NCBI GenBank assembly: GCA_023819375.1 | Contig: JAMWDI010000005.1 | Location: 124,001-188,000, forward strand | Direction: 5' to 3' | Source: Candidatus Omnitrophota bacterium | Lineage (GTDB): Bacteria > Ratteibacteria > UBA8468 > B48-G9 > JAFGKM01 | DNA length: 64,000 nt | Part shown: positions 18,101 to 25,502 of the stretch, in pieces | Layout: each line of letters begins with the position of its first letter | Numbering within the stretch: the first letter of the stretch is position 1 | Position numbers and translations under genes: made by a program | Notes under the pieces: model-generated | Databases searched by the model: none | What the model was told of the DNA's origin: nothing | Seen by the model: only the letters and a program-made list of their open reading frames with translations

Positions 18101-18983
18101 ACCTAAACATGAATCATATGTTGCTTGTAATAAAAGTATTCATAGTGAATATCTTATATATAAAGTAAAATACCTTTTAGAAAATTTTAAAATTGATGGA
18201 GTATATCTTGATGGAGTAGGAAGTTTCCCTATTTGTATGAATGAAAAGCATGGATGTGGATATAGAGACAAAAATAATAAACTTTATCCTACACGAGGAA
18301 TATTTGCAACAAGAGAACTGATAAAAAAAATCTATATACTTGTTAAAAAACATAATCCTAATGGAGTAGTAGATATTCATGGATTACCAATTCCTCCAAT
18401 ATTAAGTTTTGCTACAAGTTATATATATGGTGAACAATGGATGAATATCAAAAGAGAAAATATTAAAGATATTTTTGACATCTTACCTTTACATTCTTTT
18501 AGAGCCAGTTTTATGGGAAAAAATTTTGGAATTCCCTCAAATTTTCTTCTTTATCAAAAAAGACCTTGGCTACCGGATGAGGCATTATCTTTAGGATTAA
18601 TTCATGATACTCCTGTAAGACCTTGGGGGCTTTATTCTGATGAAGAATTTGACTTTTTAAAAAAATGTTTTAAAATTTGGAATATTTTAAAAGATTTCAA
18701 TATAAATGAAGCAACATTTATAGGTTATTGGGAAAACAATACTTTTAAAACTACTGAAGATGATAGAATAAAAGTAAGTTATTGGGAACATAAAAATAAG
18801 AATAAGTTTTTACTTGTTATTGCAAATTTCAATGAAGAAAAAACTGTAGAAATCTGTAGTTCTAAAATAGAAAATGCTGAAATTGTAAACCTATTAACAG
18901 GGGAAAAAATAAAAAGTGAAAAAAACAAATTTTCTCTTAAAATTGGCAAAAACAATTTTTGTTTAATAAAAATTGAAAAATGA
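15102..18983 (+). CDS. Large exported glycosidase-like protein (CBM9-like + DUF6067-like TIM barrel)
   Basis: A 1293-aa protein with a signal peptide (residues 1-21). Residues ~250-450 look like a CBM9/DOMON-type sugar-binding sandwich (LQVDGKL start, KEDSIEVFIQNP, WELEIFIPFSTVEIN). A long beta-rich stretch follows. From ~880 comes a DUF6067-like catalytic region opening with LQATPVKPFPNDFLDRYG, with TIM-barrel strands VKTLIDQGNWAY, IKAVIYLSSEI and DGVYLDGVGSF, where the aspartates near residue 1031 are candidate catalytic residues. The C-terminus is a small beta domain. The substrate is unknown. It overlaps the oxidoreductase gene by 4 bp. Confidence 0.72.
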   Translation: MNTMRYYFLLFFFLISIVYSELKINATCGRIELKEIDFPLKIELHIMGENYKPLAALNLYPPTPIKIFSTKQEEKKVEVTGKVGIENNSFVFTGKGENLKEKNYSISYEILPEQDIVMAVWFVVNFDIQKVKTICNETEKIEISQQKEFSNPNILSSKKMIYIETIKGEKIEIKPGSNIASLSLVDGRKWGTGFHIRCYFSQTTSHPSIKINKGEKLSGEILINFISSSEEKNKNAQKENLNISSKEMSYITSYKIPCPYFENSLQVDGKLKENFLENLTKFSNFYKLGTMLPSPIKNEFYIGHNNEGVYIAGIIYLPSNYVPYGNSCIRDSEIWKEDSIEVFIQNPLSKDVYHFIGNIYNSIYDEKNDNSKWDGNWNFYGKLSKDRWELEIFIPFSTVEINPKNNMEIGFQVAMNLQSINSYSSLFHVKNKYVEGVKNCKIIFTQNFSFQIEIKNEENKSILLGKVISLKPIQISGKIINIDKNLSKEIAPFLLTKEKLTLPLELSEGENYLISLFFNNDYFLTIPFFAEFSFDLITEMNYIFFNPENKLWIWKPTLNLTLILKEKNNIEKISYKIFLNGKIVKEEIFKDKILLDFFTKEVDVSNLKEGRYTLSVEIQDKNQRIKKKETNFYVYEKPQWFSMSYNISEDVVPPPWEPLKIINGCIIKCWGREYKLGDFLFSNIVNQEEEMLKSPISIVIKSDKNLHIKKQKKEIVNVSKSKIIVKNELDYELLDIVNFITVEFDGMVKVDMKIIPKGENIKIEKLYFKIPLKKNFAKLISKQGLWGVSAEEYATLLKFEKNKSSLNEKILKNKLEPIWIGNEKGGICWFNESDENFYVENKDEIINIIENEESCELIIKFIDKTTYLQNELNYTYGLQATPVKPFPNDFLDRYGIVQVTEDFWYNTVKTIFEQKEKMDLLASNGVKTLIDQGNWAYFHSSLYKMNEQWLKNFVNECHKRGIKAVIYLSSEITTGTPEWEIMGNVVLKVPKGFPYIRKTTPKHESYVACNKSIHSEYLIYKVKYLLENFKIDGVYLDGVGSFPICMNEKHGCGYRDKNNKLYPTRGIFATRELIKKIYILVKKHNPNGVVDIHGLPIPPILSFATSYIYGEQWMNIKRENIKDIFDILPLHSFRASFMGKNFGIPSNFLLYQKRPWLPDEALSLGLIHDTPVRPWGLYSDEEFDFLKKCFKIWNILKDFNINEATFIGYWENNTFKTTEDDRIKVSYWEHKNKNKFLLVIANFNEEKTVEICSSKIENAEIVNLLTGEKIKSEKNKFSLKIGKNNFCLIKIEK

Positions 18984-21730
18984 AAAGTATTTTTTCAAAT
19001 CAAATTTATGATATAGTTGTTATAGGGGGCGGATGTTCAAGCATAGGTGTAATTCTACCTTTATTGAAAAATAACAAAAAAATTCTCATAATTGAAAGAA
19101 GAAGTAATTTAGGCTGGGAAATTACTTCTGCTTTTTATACTAAACTAAATAAAAATTTAAAAAGTGATAAATTTATTTTAAAAGAATTAGCAAAAATCGG
19201 TGGCATTAGAAATGGTATTACAAATCCATTCATTTTTGAGGTTTTTCTTGAAAAGTTTTTAAGCAAGAAAAAAGTTGATATTTTATATTACTCATATCCT
19301 GTAGATATTATTGAAAGAAACAATTTTATTGAAGGATTAGTTATTGGCAATAAAAATGGTTTAGAAGTTATTAGAGGTAAAATCTTTGTAGATCTAACAG
19401 ATGAAGCACTTTTATTAAAAAAAATTAATCCTAACATTGAAAAGAGAAGTAATACTCATTTTTATTCAATTTATTTTAACGGTTCAAATAAGGAATTAAA
19501 AGAAGAAATCTTAATAGACCATCAAATTAATAACAATTTAAAACTTTTATCCCTTTTTCCAGGCTTCAAAAATAATGAAATCTGTTTAAGTTTCAAAACG
19601 AACGGTCTATCTTTGACACAAGTAAGAATAAGAATTCCTGAAATAATAAATTTGATAAGAAAAAATTATAAATTTTTAGAAGATGCTATTGTTACACACA
19701 TCAGTTTTGAACCATATTATCATGACTTATTCTCTTTAAAAAATTCCTTTATTAACTTAAAGAATGTTTTCTACTTAAATTATGAGTTATTTGAAAAAAA
19801 GAACAAATTTATAGAAGAATTTTTAGGTCCTTCAGAAAAATTAGAATTAGGTATTTTAGTTGGAGAATATATAGAAAAGCAAAAAGAACTATTTAAAAGA
19901 AAATTAGAAAAAATTGAATGTGAAAATTATTTTTTAACTCCTGAAAAAGAATATGTTTATGATGTTGTAATTGGAGGAGGTGGAACAGCGGGTGCAATTG
20001 CTGGTATTGCATGTGGAAGAAATAAAGTAAAAACATCTATAATAGAGAATTCTACATGTCTTGGAGGTATTGGAACAGGAGGAGGTATTCATTATTATTA
20101 CTATGGTATATCAAGTGGTCTCCAAAAAGAAGTAGAAACTAAAGTAAATGAACTTACAAATATTCTAAAAGGTAAATTTGATATTCTTGGTTTTCACCCA
20201 GAAGCCAAAAAAATTATATTAGAAGATCTAAACGAAAAAGTCCAGACAGAAATATTTTATGGAAGTAGTATTATAGATGTTGAGGTTTATAATAAAAAAG
20301 TAGTTTCTGTTATATGTGCTACTCCTGAAGGTATAGTTAGATTAAAAGGCAAAATTTTTATAGATGCAACAGGAGACGGAGATATATGCTCTAAAAGTGG
20401 AGAATTTTTCTTTTTTGGAAGAGAAAAAGATAACTTATGTCAGCCATATAGTATAGTCCCTGTCTGTTTTGACGAAAAAAATGGTAAATTAATACATATA
20501 AATTTTGATGCGGGCTATGTAGATCCTCTTGATGTCAGAGATTTAACAAGAGCAAAAAGAAATGGATTAAAACACTTCTTTCAAAATTATTATCAAGTTG
20601 AAAAAGTTCCACTTTACATTTCCCCTATTATTGGGATTAGACAAAGCAGACAAATTGTAGGTAAATACCTTTTAACTCTTAAAGATGAAATTTTTGGTTC
20701 CCAATTTCCTGATGTTATTGGTTATATGAGGGCACATTATGATAATCATCTTTTAGAGGATACCGAAAATCAAACTCTTGAAGCAATTTTTTGGAGATGG
20801 ATTACAAATAATCAACAAACTATTATGGAATGTGAAATCCCTTATAGATGTCTTCTAACACAAAATATTGAAAACGTTATTATAACTGGAAGAGCAATTT
20901 CTCTTGAACCAGAAGCACATTACGCCTTAAGAATGCAAAGAGATATTGAAAGGTTAGGTGAAGTGGCAGGTTTAGCAGCCAGTTTATGTATTAAACATAA
21001 CAAAAACCCAAAAGATATTGATATAAAAATTTTACAAGAAAATCTTAAAAATTCTGGATGCTTGATTGAAAATTTTATACCACAGAAATCTGTTGATTTT
21101 GGACTATCATTTGAAGAATTAAAAAAAGAATTTTTATCAGGAAATTTTAAAAATTCTGTTATTATTTGGTCTTTTTTTTATTGCAAAAAAGCAATAAAAT
21201 TTCTCAAAGAAGTTTTAAAAACTTCAAATGATTCAAATTTGAAATTTTGGAGTGCAATTATTTTAGCAATGAATAAAGAAAAAGATGCAGTAAATATACT
21301 TTTAGAATATTTAAAAAATATGAAAAAATATGACAGAAAAATTTTCATTTCAGTTATTATCTTGTTAGGGAATGTAGGAAATAAAAAAGTCTTACCCCTT
21401 TTATATAAAATATTAATGAACAAAAAAATATTAGACCCAGATATTTTAATTGCAACTATTCAAACAATTGGTAAAATTGGGAATGAACAATGTGTTTCTA
21501 TTTTAGAAAAATTCTTGAAAAGAAAAGATTTGCCTCAAAAAAGGATTTTATATAAAGGAATCCCTGGAGTAATTAATCAAGTTGAAGAAAACATTTTATG
21601 GCAAATAGAACTTAATTGTTTAAAAGTTTTAAAAAATTTTGGTAAAAATAAAAAAGAAATTTTAAATAAATATATTAATGATGAAAGAGGATATGTTAGA
21701 AACTTTGCAAAATCACTACTTATTCCTTAG
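18980..21730 (+). CDS. Double FAD-dependent oxidoreductase with C-terminal HEAT repeats
   Basis: A 916-aa fusion. Residues 8-~300 have a first, weak FAD-binding fold (VVIGGGCSSIG, IIERRSNLGWE). Residues ~327-690 are a complete FAD_oxidored-type domain (VVIGGGGTAGAIAG, IIENSTCLGG, FIDATGDGDI, IGIRQSRQIVG, ENVIITGRAISLEP). Residues ~740-916 are HEAT-like helical repeats. No signal peptide is seen, so it is probably cytoplasmic. It is translationally coupled (ATGA) to the glycosidase-like gene, suggesting oxidation of the released sugar or an alcohol derived from it (inference). Confidence 0.75.
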   Translation: MKSIFSNQIYDIVVIGGGCSSIGVILPLLKNNKKILIIERRSNLGWEITSAFYTKLNKNLKSDKFILKELAKIGGIRNGITNPFIFEVFLEKFLSKKKVDILYYSYPVDIIERNNFIEGLVIGNKNGLEVIRGKIFVDLTDEALLLKKINPNIEKRSNTHFYSIYFNGSNKELKEEILIDHQINNNLKLLSLFPGFKNNEICLSFKTNGLSLTQVRIRIPEIINLIRKNYKFLEDAIVTHISFEPYYHDLFSLKNSFINLKNVFYLNYELFEKKNKFIEEFLGPSEKLELGILVGEYIEKQKELFKRKLEKIECENYFLTPEKEYVYDVVIGGGGTAGAIAGIACGRNKVKTSIIENSTCLGGIGTGGGIHYYYYGISSGLQKEVETKVNELTNILKGKFDILGFHPEAKKIILEDLNEKVQTEIFYGSSIIDVEVYNKKVVSVICATPEGIVRLKGKIFIDATGDGDICSKSGEFFFFGREKDNLCQPYSIVPVCFDEKNGKLIHINFDAGYVDPLDVRDLTRAKRNGLKHFFQNYYQVEKVPLYISPIIGIRQSRQIVGKYLLTLKDEIFGSQFPDVIGYMRAHYDNHLLEDTENQTLEAIFWRWITNNQQTIMECEIPYRCLLTQNIENVIITGRAISLEPEAHYALRMQRDIERLGEVAGLAASLCIKHNKNPKDIDIKILQENLKNSGCLIENFIPQKSVDFGLSFEELKKEFLSGNFKNSVIIWSFFYCKKAIKFLKEVLKTSNDSNLKFWSAIILAMNKEKDAVNILLEYLKNMKKYDRKIFISVIILLGNVGNKKVLPLLYKILMNKKILDPDILIATIQTIGKIGNEQCVSILEKFLKRKDLPQKRILYKGIPGVINQVEENILWQIELNCLKVLKNFGKNKKEILNKYINDERGYVRNFAKSLLIP

Positions 21731-22287
21731 AGGACATTCTGGCCATCCTATTGTTATTTTTGTTGCTATTTATATGTATCAAATTAATCAAATAGATTTT
21801 CTCCACAATTGGCGCCAAATCTATTTCTAAATTACATTTTTTTCTTTTCAAATTAACTTTCTTCTTACCTTGATTTTTAAGTATAACAATGGATTTGTCT
21901 TATATCTTTGTCCTCCATTTGCTCTACGTTTCTTTAATATCTATCCATTTGTAGATATTAACATTTTTAATAACTTATTCCTCCATTTTTGAAAATAACT
22001 ATCACCTTGGATTCCTTAAATAAAAATGAAAACTTTACTCAAAAGAGAAATTAAAGTAAAATTAAAGTGGGAAAAAATTAATTTAAAAGAAGTGTTTTGT
22101 ATTCAAGAAAAATAAATGAAAAGAAAAACTTTAAGAGTGAATTTTGCCTTTCATCAATCAAATTGTGTAAAATTTATTCAGAAAAAATTATGAATTATAT
22201 TATAAGAAAATTAAAAGACAAAGAGTAAAAATTTAATTTTGACAAAAACGAGAAAATTGTTAAAACTAATTGATAAATAAAAATTTT
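21731..22287. other. Gene-free scar region upstream of attL
   Basis: 557 bp without a supportable gene. It contains a 10-bp inverted repeat, AAATAGATTT (21790-21799) and AAATCTATTT (21817-21826), with a T-rich tract 10 bp later that could end the upstream transcript. It ends with a short remnant of an integrase gene. I interpret it as decayed remains of an earlier integrated element. Confidence 0.5.
22235..22273 (+). pseudogene. Remnant of a related integrase 3' end
   Basis: The frame reads NFDKNEKIVKTN then stop. The intact integrase at 29509 has NFNKNKKIVKT at the same distance upstream of its tRNA copy: 9 of 11 residues match. DNA similarity continues across the gap to the tRNA start. The rest of this older integrase gene is gone. 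Confidence 0.65.
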
Positions 22288-22329
22288 GGAGGGGTCGCAC
22301 AGTGGTCTAGTGCGGCGGATTGCTAATCC
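22288..22329 (+). pseudogene. 5' half of tRNA-Ser (attL)
   Basis: Starts GGAGGGG like the complete tRNA-Ser at 30589 and follows it through the D arm and anticodon loop (TTGCTAA), then stops matching at 22330. Three substitutions separate the two halves in the first 23 nt. The last 19 nt (22311-22329) are identical to 30612-30630, marking the recombination core. Confidence 0.9.
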
Positions 22330-22581
22330 CTTTTAAGCCATTTCTCTAAATTCCTGAAAAATCACTAAATCCATTCTCTATCAAGCATTTTACCCACTTT
22401 TTCACTTTTTCAATTTTTTTCATTTTTTTTCATTTTTTCACATTTTTTTGGTACAAATACGACACAACTATATATTGTATTTTTTTGTTAGAATTTTTCA
22501 TTTTAAATACTATATATTGTATACCACTAAACCCTTGAAAATTCTTGCTTAAAGAGATATAACTTAAGAAAACCCTTAATA
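22330..22581. other. Left end of element, T-rich and non-coding
   Basis: No gene is supported. 22371-22450 is strongly T-rich with repeated TTTTTCA-type words. Two copies of ACTATATATTGTAT lie at 22467-22480 and 22509-22522 and share the ACTATATAT core of the array that follows, so they may be diverged first members of it. Confidence 0.45.
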
Positions 22582-22756
22582 GACAATGCTTTCCAAAACA
22601 AGTATAATTAAAACCATTGATTGACAACAATTAAGGGAGACACCCCACCCTTAAGAACTATATATTTTTTGTAGGAGATAAAAAATGCTGTCCAGAGGGT
22701 ATGTTAATGAAAAACCATTGATAATCAATATAAGAGAGAGACCCTCCCCCCCTTAA

Positions 22757-22813
22757 GGACTATATATTTTGACTGGGTTAAAAATATAGTCCATTAGGGG
22801 AGGGAGTATAGAA
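22757..22813. repeat. Inverted copy of the array core forming a hairpin with copy two
   Basis: GGACTATATATTTT (22757-22770) is followed after 9 bp by AAAAATATAGTCC (22780-22792), and the similarity to the inverted core continues through ATTAGGGGAGGGAGTATAG (22794-22812). The flanking C-rich and G-rich arms extend the stem to about 25 bp with a few mismatches. It is the only inverted member seen. Confidence 0.65.
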
Positions 22814-23010
22814 TTCCTTGATAGACAATAAATAGAGGAGCCCCCCACCCTTAAGAACTATATATTTTGGAGACACTCCAGAAAAGCATATTTTTTACAA
22901 AATAGTAAATAAATAATGCTGTTTAAAGGAGAATAGTTTAAATCCATTAATTGATAATAAACATAAATACTTCCACCCCTAAAGGACTATATATTTTTAA
23001 AAGTTATATT

Positions 23011-23039
23011 TTCAAATTAAATTATTTTTGATGTATAAT
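23011..23039 (+). promoter_or_regulatory. Candidate promoter of the 54-aa ORF
   Basis: TTCAAA (23011-23016), a 17-bp spacer and a perfect TATAAT (23034-23039), 24 bp ahead of the ATG at 23063. Repeat copy four ends 13 bp upstream of the -35 box. Confidence 0.45.
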
Positions 23040-23062
23040 AAACTTAAAAAGAAGAATTACAT

Positions 23063-23227
23063 ATGGTAAAAGAAACAATTATAAAATCAAAAAAGATAAA
23101 TTTTTTGAAAAATACTATTAAAGAAGCGATTTTAGAAGCGTTAGAAGAGATAGGACTTGCAAAAGCAATTGAAGAGGGTATAAAAACAAAAAATAAGAAA
23201 AAGTTAAAAATGCTGTCCAGAAGGTAG
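23063..23227 (+). CDS. 54-aa protein inside the repeat array, unknown
   Basis: Reads MVKETIIKSKK at the start, a helical charged middle (EAILEALEEIGLAKAIEEG) and ends KMLSRR. It lacks a recognised domain; the middle resembles helical tails of small antitoxins, but that is only an impression. A promoter lies upstream but the Shine-Dalgarno site is weak (AAGAAG). Its last codons are part of the AATGCTGTCCAGA word that recurs elsewhere in the array, suggesting the array units may derive from duplicated ends of this gene. Confidence 0.45.
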   Translation: MVKETIIKSKKINFLKNTIKEAILEALEEIGLAKAIEEGIKTKNKKKLKMLSRR

Positions 23228-23303
23228 TATGTGAAAACTATTGATAATCAATATAAAAGGGATACCCCCACCCCTAAAGGACTATATATTTTGAAAATTG
23301 GGG

Positions 23304-23309
23304 TATAAT
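23304..23309 (+). promoter_or_regulatory. -10 box for the toxin-antitoxin operon, overlapped by repeat five
   Basis: Perfect TATAAT 24 bp before the antitoxin ATG. With a 17-bp spacer the -35 position is 23281-23286, inside the ACTATATATTTTG part of repeat copy five. A protein binding the repeats could therefore repress this promoter. Confidence 0.45.
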
Positions 23310-23332
23310 TAATATAAACAAAAGGAGAAAAA

Positions 23333-23542
23333 ATGAATATCAAAGTAAAAGAATTCTTGGTTGATAGAAAAGGAAGACCAAAAGGAGTAGTTTTGAATAT
23401 TTCTGAATACAAAAAACTTTTAAAATTTATAGAAGATATACAAGATACACTTGACTTAAAAGAAGCAATAAAGACAAATAAAGGGTTTATTTCAGAGGAA
23501 GAGTTGTTAAAGAGATTAAAACTAAAAGGGATTAATGTATAA
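23333..23542 (+). CDS. Antitoxin of RelE-type pair (Phd/RelB-like)
   Basis: A 69-aa protein. The N-terminus (VKEFLVDRKGRPKGVVLNISEYKKLL) has the Phd/YefM-like short strand-helix pattern used for DNA binding, followed by an acidic, helical tail that would wrap the toxin. It starts 6 bp after AAAGGAGA and overlaps the toxin gene by 8 bp, the usual order and coupling for type II systems. It should bind its own promoter and may be autoregulated. Confidence 0.78.
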   Translation: MNIKVKEFLVDRKGRPKGVVLNISEYKKLLKFIEDIQDTLDLKEAIKTNKGFISEEELLKRLKLKGINV

Positions 23543-23786
23543 AGTAATTTTTGATGATAGAATAGAAAAAGATTTAAGTAAAATTCCTGCCAGAATAATA
23601 AAAAATATCTTCAAAAAAATAACTCTAATTAAAGAAAATCCATATAGTAAGGGAGTAAAAAAACTTATTGGTATAGAAGGTTATAGATTAAGGATAGGAA
23701 ATTATAGAGTACTTTTCCAAATAGATGAAGAGACAAAAACAATAAAAATTTATAGGATAATCCATAGAAAAGATGCTTATAAATGA
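23535..23786 (+). CDS. RelE/ParE-family toxin
   Basis: An 83-aa protein with a full-length RelE fold pattern: YKVIFDDRIEKDLSKIP at the start and the C-terminal strand set YRLRIGNYRVLFQID and IYRIIHRKDAYK. The family cleaves mRNA on the ribosome (RelE) or poisons gyrase (ParE); the HRKDAY ending favours RelE-like. It probably stabilises the mobile element. The stop overlaps another small gene as ATGA. Confidence 0.85.
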   Translation: MYKVIFDDRIEKDLSKIPARIIKNIFKKITLIKENPYSKGVKKLIGIEGYRLRIGNYRVLFQIDEETKTIKIYRIIHRKDAYK

Positions 23787-23923
23787 TGAAAAGAATTAGT
23801 TTACCAGATTTAAAAAAGAAGATATTTATTTATGAGACATTACAATCAGAGAAAGAAGTAAAAGAGAAAAAGATAAAAGGTCCTTTTAAATCTGGAAAAG
23901 AAGTATTAAAGTTAATTAAATGA
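23783..23923 (+). CDS. Small antitoxin-like protein of a decayed second pair
   Basis: A 46-aa product, MMKRISLPDLKKKIFIYETL onward, ending GKEVLKLIK, rich in lysine. It begins as ATGA overlap with the RelE toxin and overlaps the start of a broken toxin gene by 4 bp. That gene order suggests it is the antitoxin of a second RelE-type pair. No DNA-binding motif is obvious. Confidence 0.45.
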   Translation: MMKRISLPDLKKKIFIYETLQSEKEVKEKKIKGPFKSGKEVLKLIK

Positions 23924-24067
23924 AATATAATCTTTATCTTACTTCCACATTCCAGAAAAAATTAAAAATATCACTTCTATCTTATCTATGAATACAGAAT
24001 TTTGTTTATTTTAGTGAGAGATAAGATTTATCTAACAAACAAAGGAACTCACGAGGAAGTTTATTGA
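23920..24067 (+). pseudogene. Broken RelE-family toxin
   Basis: The ATG at 23920 gives MKYNLYLTSTFQKKLK, a typical toxin N-terminus, but stops at 23992. In another frame just downstream the sequence reads YRILFILVRDKIYLTNKGTH then EEVY and stop at 24067, a typical C-terminus. The middle ~35-40 residues are missing, so an internal deletion has inactivated it. Confidence 0.6.
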
Positions 24068-24157
24068 ATAGAAAGTTAATACAGAGTTGTTAATTTGAAT
24101 TGTAATATTGTAAAATAAATATGAAAAGCGAAATTTTAGTCAAAAAAGAGAAGATAA

Positions 24158-25498
24158 ATGAAACAAAAAATAAAACAATTTTTTTTATGGCTTCCACTGG
24201 TTCTTATTGGAGGGTTATTAATCATAGGACTTGTTTATGTATTAAAAGAAAACTTTTTGGGGACATCAATTTCAATAGGTTTCGTTGTTTTTAGTTATGC
24301 AATAGCAATAGTTATGCCCGAGATAATAGAAGAACTTTCTCGGCCAACAAAAATTACTCTTGGTATAATAATTAGCCTATCTCTTACAGGAATAGGAGTT
24401 TTGTATTTACAAGAAAAATTTTTAGTTTTAATAGGATGCACTCTCGGGTTGTTAATGATAAGAAAAGTGTTGTTAGTGATAGGGAAAAACATACAAGCAA
24501 TAAACGCAAAAATAAAGGAGGCAAACCCCAAAATTAAACAATGGTTGAAGAATATCTTTTTGCTAATAGGTATTATGACAAGGGAAAATATTTTTAAAAG
24601 AAATTTTACACACTCTAAAGAAACAGAAATGAAATGGGATGTTAAAGAATTATTTAAAATTGTGAATAAATCGGAGTTAAAATATAAAATACATGGAATA
24701 GTAGCAGTAGTTTATATTTTGTTTTTAACTCTTTTCTTTAATATTCTCGATAACAAAATTCTCCATAATAGTTCATTCTGGTGGATTAGCATTTTATTTT
24801 TGGGAATATTTGTTTTAATAGGATTTATCCATACATTACTTGACACAATATCATGGCATGGAGTAAAAAATGGATTATTAAAATTTTTTGTTTATTACCC
24901 TCTTGTATTAGGAATATGTCTGTTTCTACACGGAAGAGTAACAGAAATAACTATTGATGGAGAAATAATAGAACCAGAAGAAAATGACAAAATACCAGTG
25001 TCTGATGTAGGAAAGTTAATATTGCTTATGTATGGTTTGTTTATCTTTTATAGAGCAATTACCTTTTTTGTTTGGTGGGGAGAGCGCAAACAAGTTATAA
25101 ATTGTTTAAAAAAAACAATAATAGAACTATATCAATTTTTGACTAAATCATATAACTCAAAAAAAGAAATAATAAAAAATATAGAAGAGTTTCATCAAAA
25201 ATTACAACATTGCCCTTTACCAACAATAGATACCTTGGTTAAGAAAGAAATAGCCAAATTTTATCTCCGTATTTTTGAATTCAGTGAAAGATTAAAAGAA
25301 ATTATGGAGACATCTGACAAAAGGTTTATAAAAAATAAAAATGGAGTATTAACGATAGTTTATGGTGATGAAGAATATTCACTGGGATACCTATGTGAAC
25401 CATATGTTAAAGAAATAAAAGAAAATATAAAAAAATTAATGAAGACATATAGAATATCTAAATACGACATTGACATTCCTATGGTAAATTTTGAATAA
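24158..25498 (+). CDS. Polytopic membrane protein with cytoplasmic helical tail, unknown
   Basis: A 446-aa protein I do not recognise. By eye there are membrane helices at residues ~10-30, 35-55, 65-83, 88-107, 180-202, 208-230, 243-260 and 285-305. The tail from ~320 is charged and helical, with a stretch NKNGVLTIVYGDEEYSLGYL near 395-415. It is the longest gene of the element left half. It may be an entry-exclusion or host-interaction protein, but nothing in it shows this. The next gene begins within 5 bp. Confidence 0.55.
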   Translation: MKQKIKQFFLWLPLVLIGGLLIIGLVYVLKENFLGTSISIGFVVFSYAIAIVMPEIIEELSRPTKITLGIIISLSLTGIGVLYLQEKFLVLIGCTLGLLMIRKVLLVIGKNIQAINAKIKEANPKIKQWLKNIFLLIGIMTRENIFKRNFTHSKETEMKWDVKELFKIVNKSELKYKIHGIVAVVYILFLTLFFNILDNKILHNSSFWWISILFLGIFVLIGFIHTLLDTISWHGVKNGLLKFFVYYPLVLGICLFLHGRVTEITIDGEIIEPEENDKIPVSDVGKLILLMYGLFIFYRAITFFVWWGERKQVINCLKKTIIELYQFLTKSYNSKKEIIKNIEEFHQKLQHCPLPTIDTLVKKEIAKFYLRIFEFSERLKEIMETSDKRFIKNKNGVLTIVYGDEEYSLGYLCEPYVKEIKENIKKLMKTYRISKYDIDIPMVNFE

Positions 25499-25502
25499 AA
25501 AC

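Larger units (their letters stand above)
22582..23293 (+). repeat. Array of five ~57-bp direct repeats in ~100-bp units (iteron-like)
   Basis: Core copies lie at about 22613-22670, 22713-22770, 22815-22871, 22942-22998 and 23237-23293. Each has a CATTGATAATCAA-like half, a purine stretch, then CCACCCCTAAAGGAC and TATATATTTT. The 5' parts of the units also repeat (AATGCTGTCCAGA at 22684 and 23209, weaker forms at 22583 and 22915), giving periods of about 103-105 bp for the first three copies. A 54-aa reading frame sits between copies four and five. Possible roles: replication iterons, operator array, or recombination sites. Confidence 0.8.

Noticed and set aside
22430-22630. 66-aa reading frame on the minus strand in the repeat region
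   Set aside because: It runs through the T-rich tract and the first repeat core, has no ribosome binding site and no recognisable family; it is best explained as chance in AT-rich DNA.
23063-23227. 54-aa frame as antitoxin of a third toxin-antitoxin pair
   Set aside because: No toxin follows it before the repeat core; the resemblance to antitoxin tails is too general to name it.
22582-23293. Repeat array considered as a CRISPR
   Set aside because: The units are about 100 bp, diverged from each other, and the sequences between the cores are themselves partly repeated; no cas genes lie nearby. The Cas4-like nuclease at 38432 is 15 kb away and not linked.
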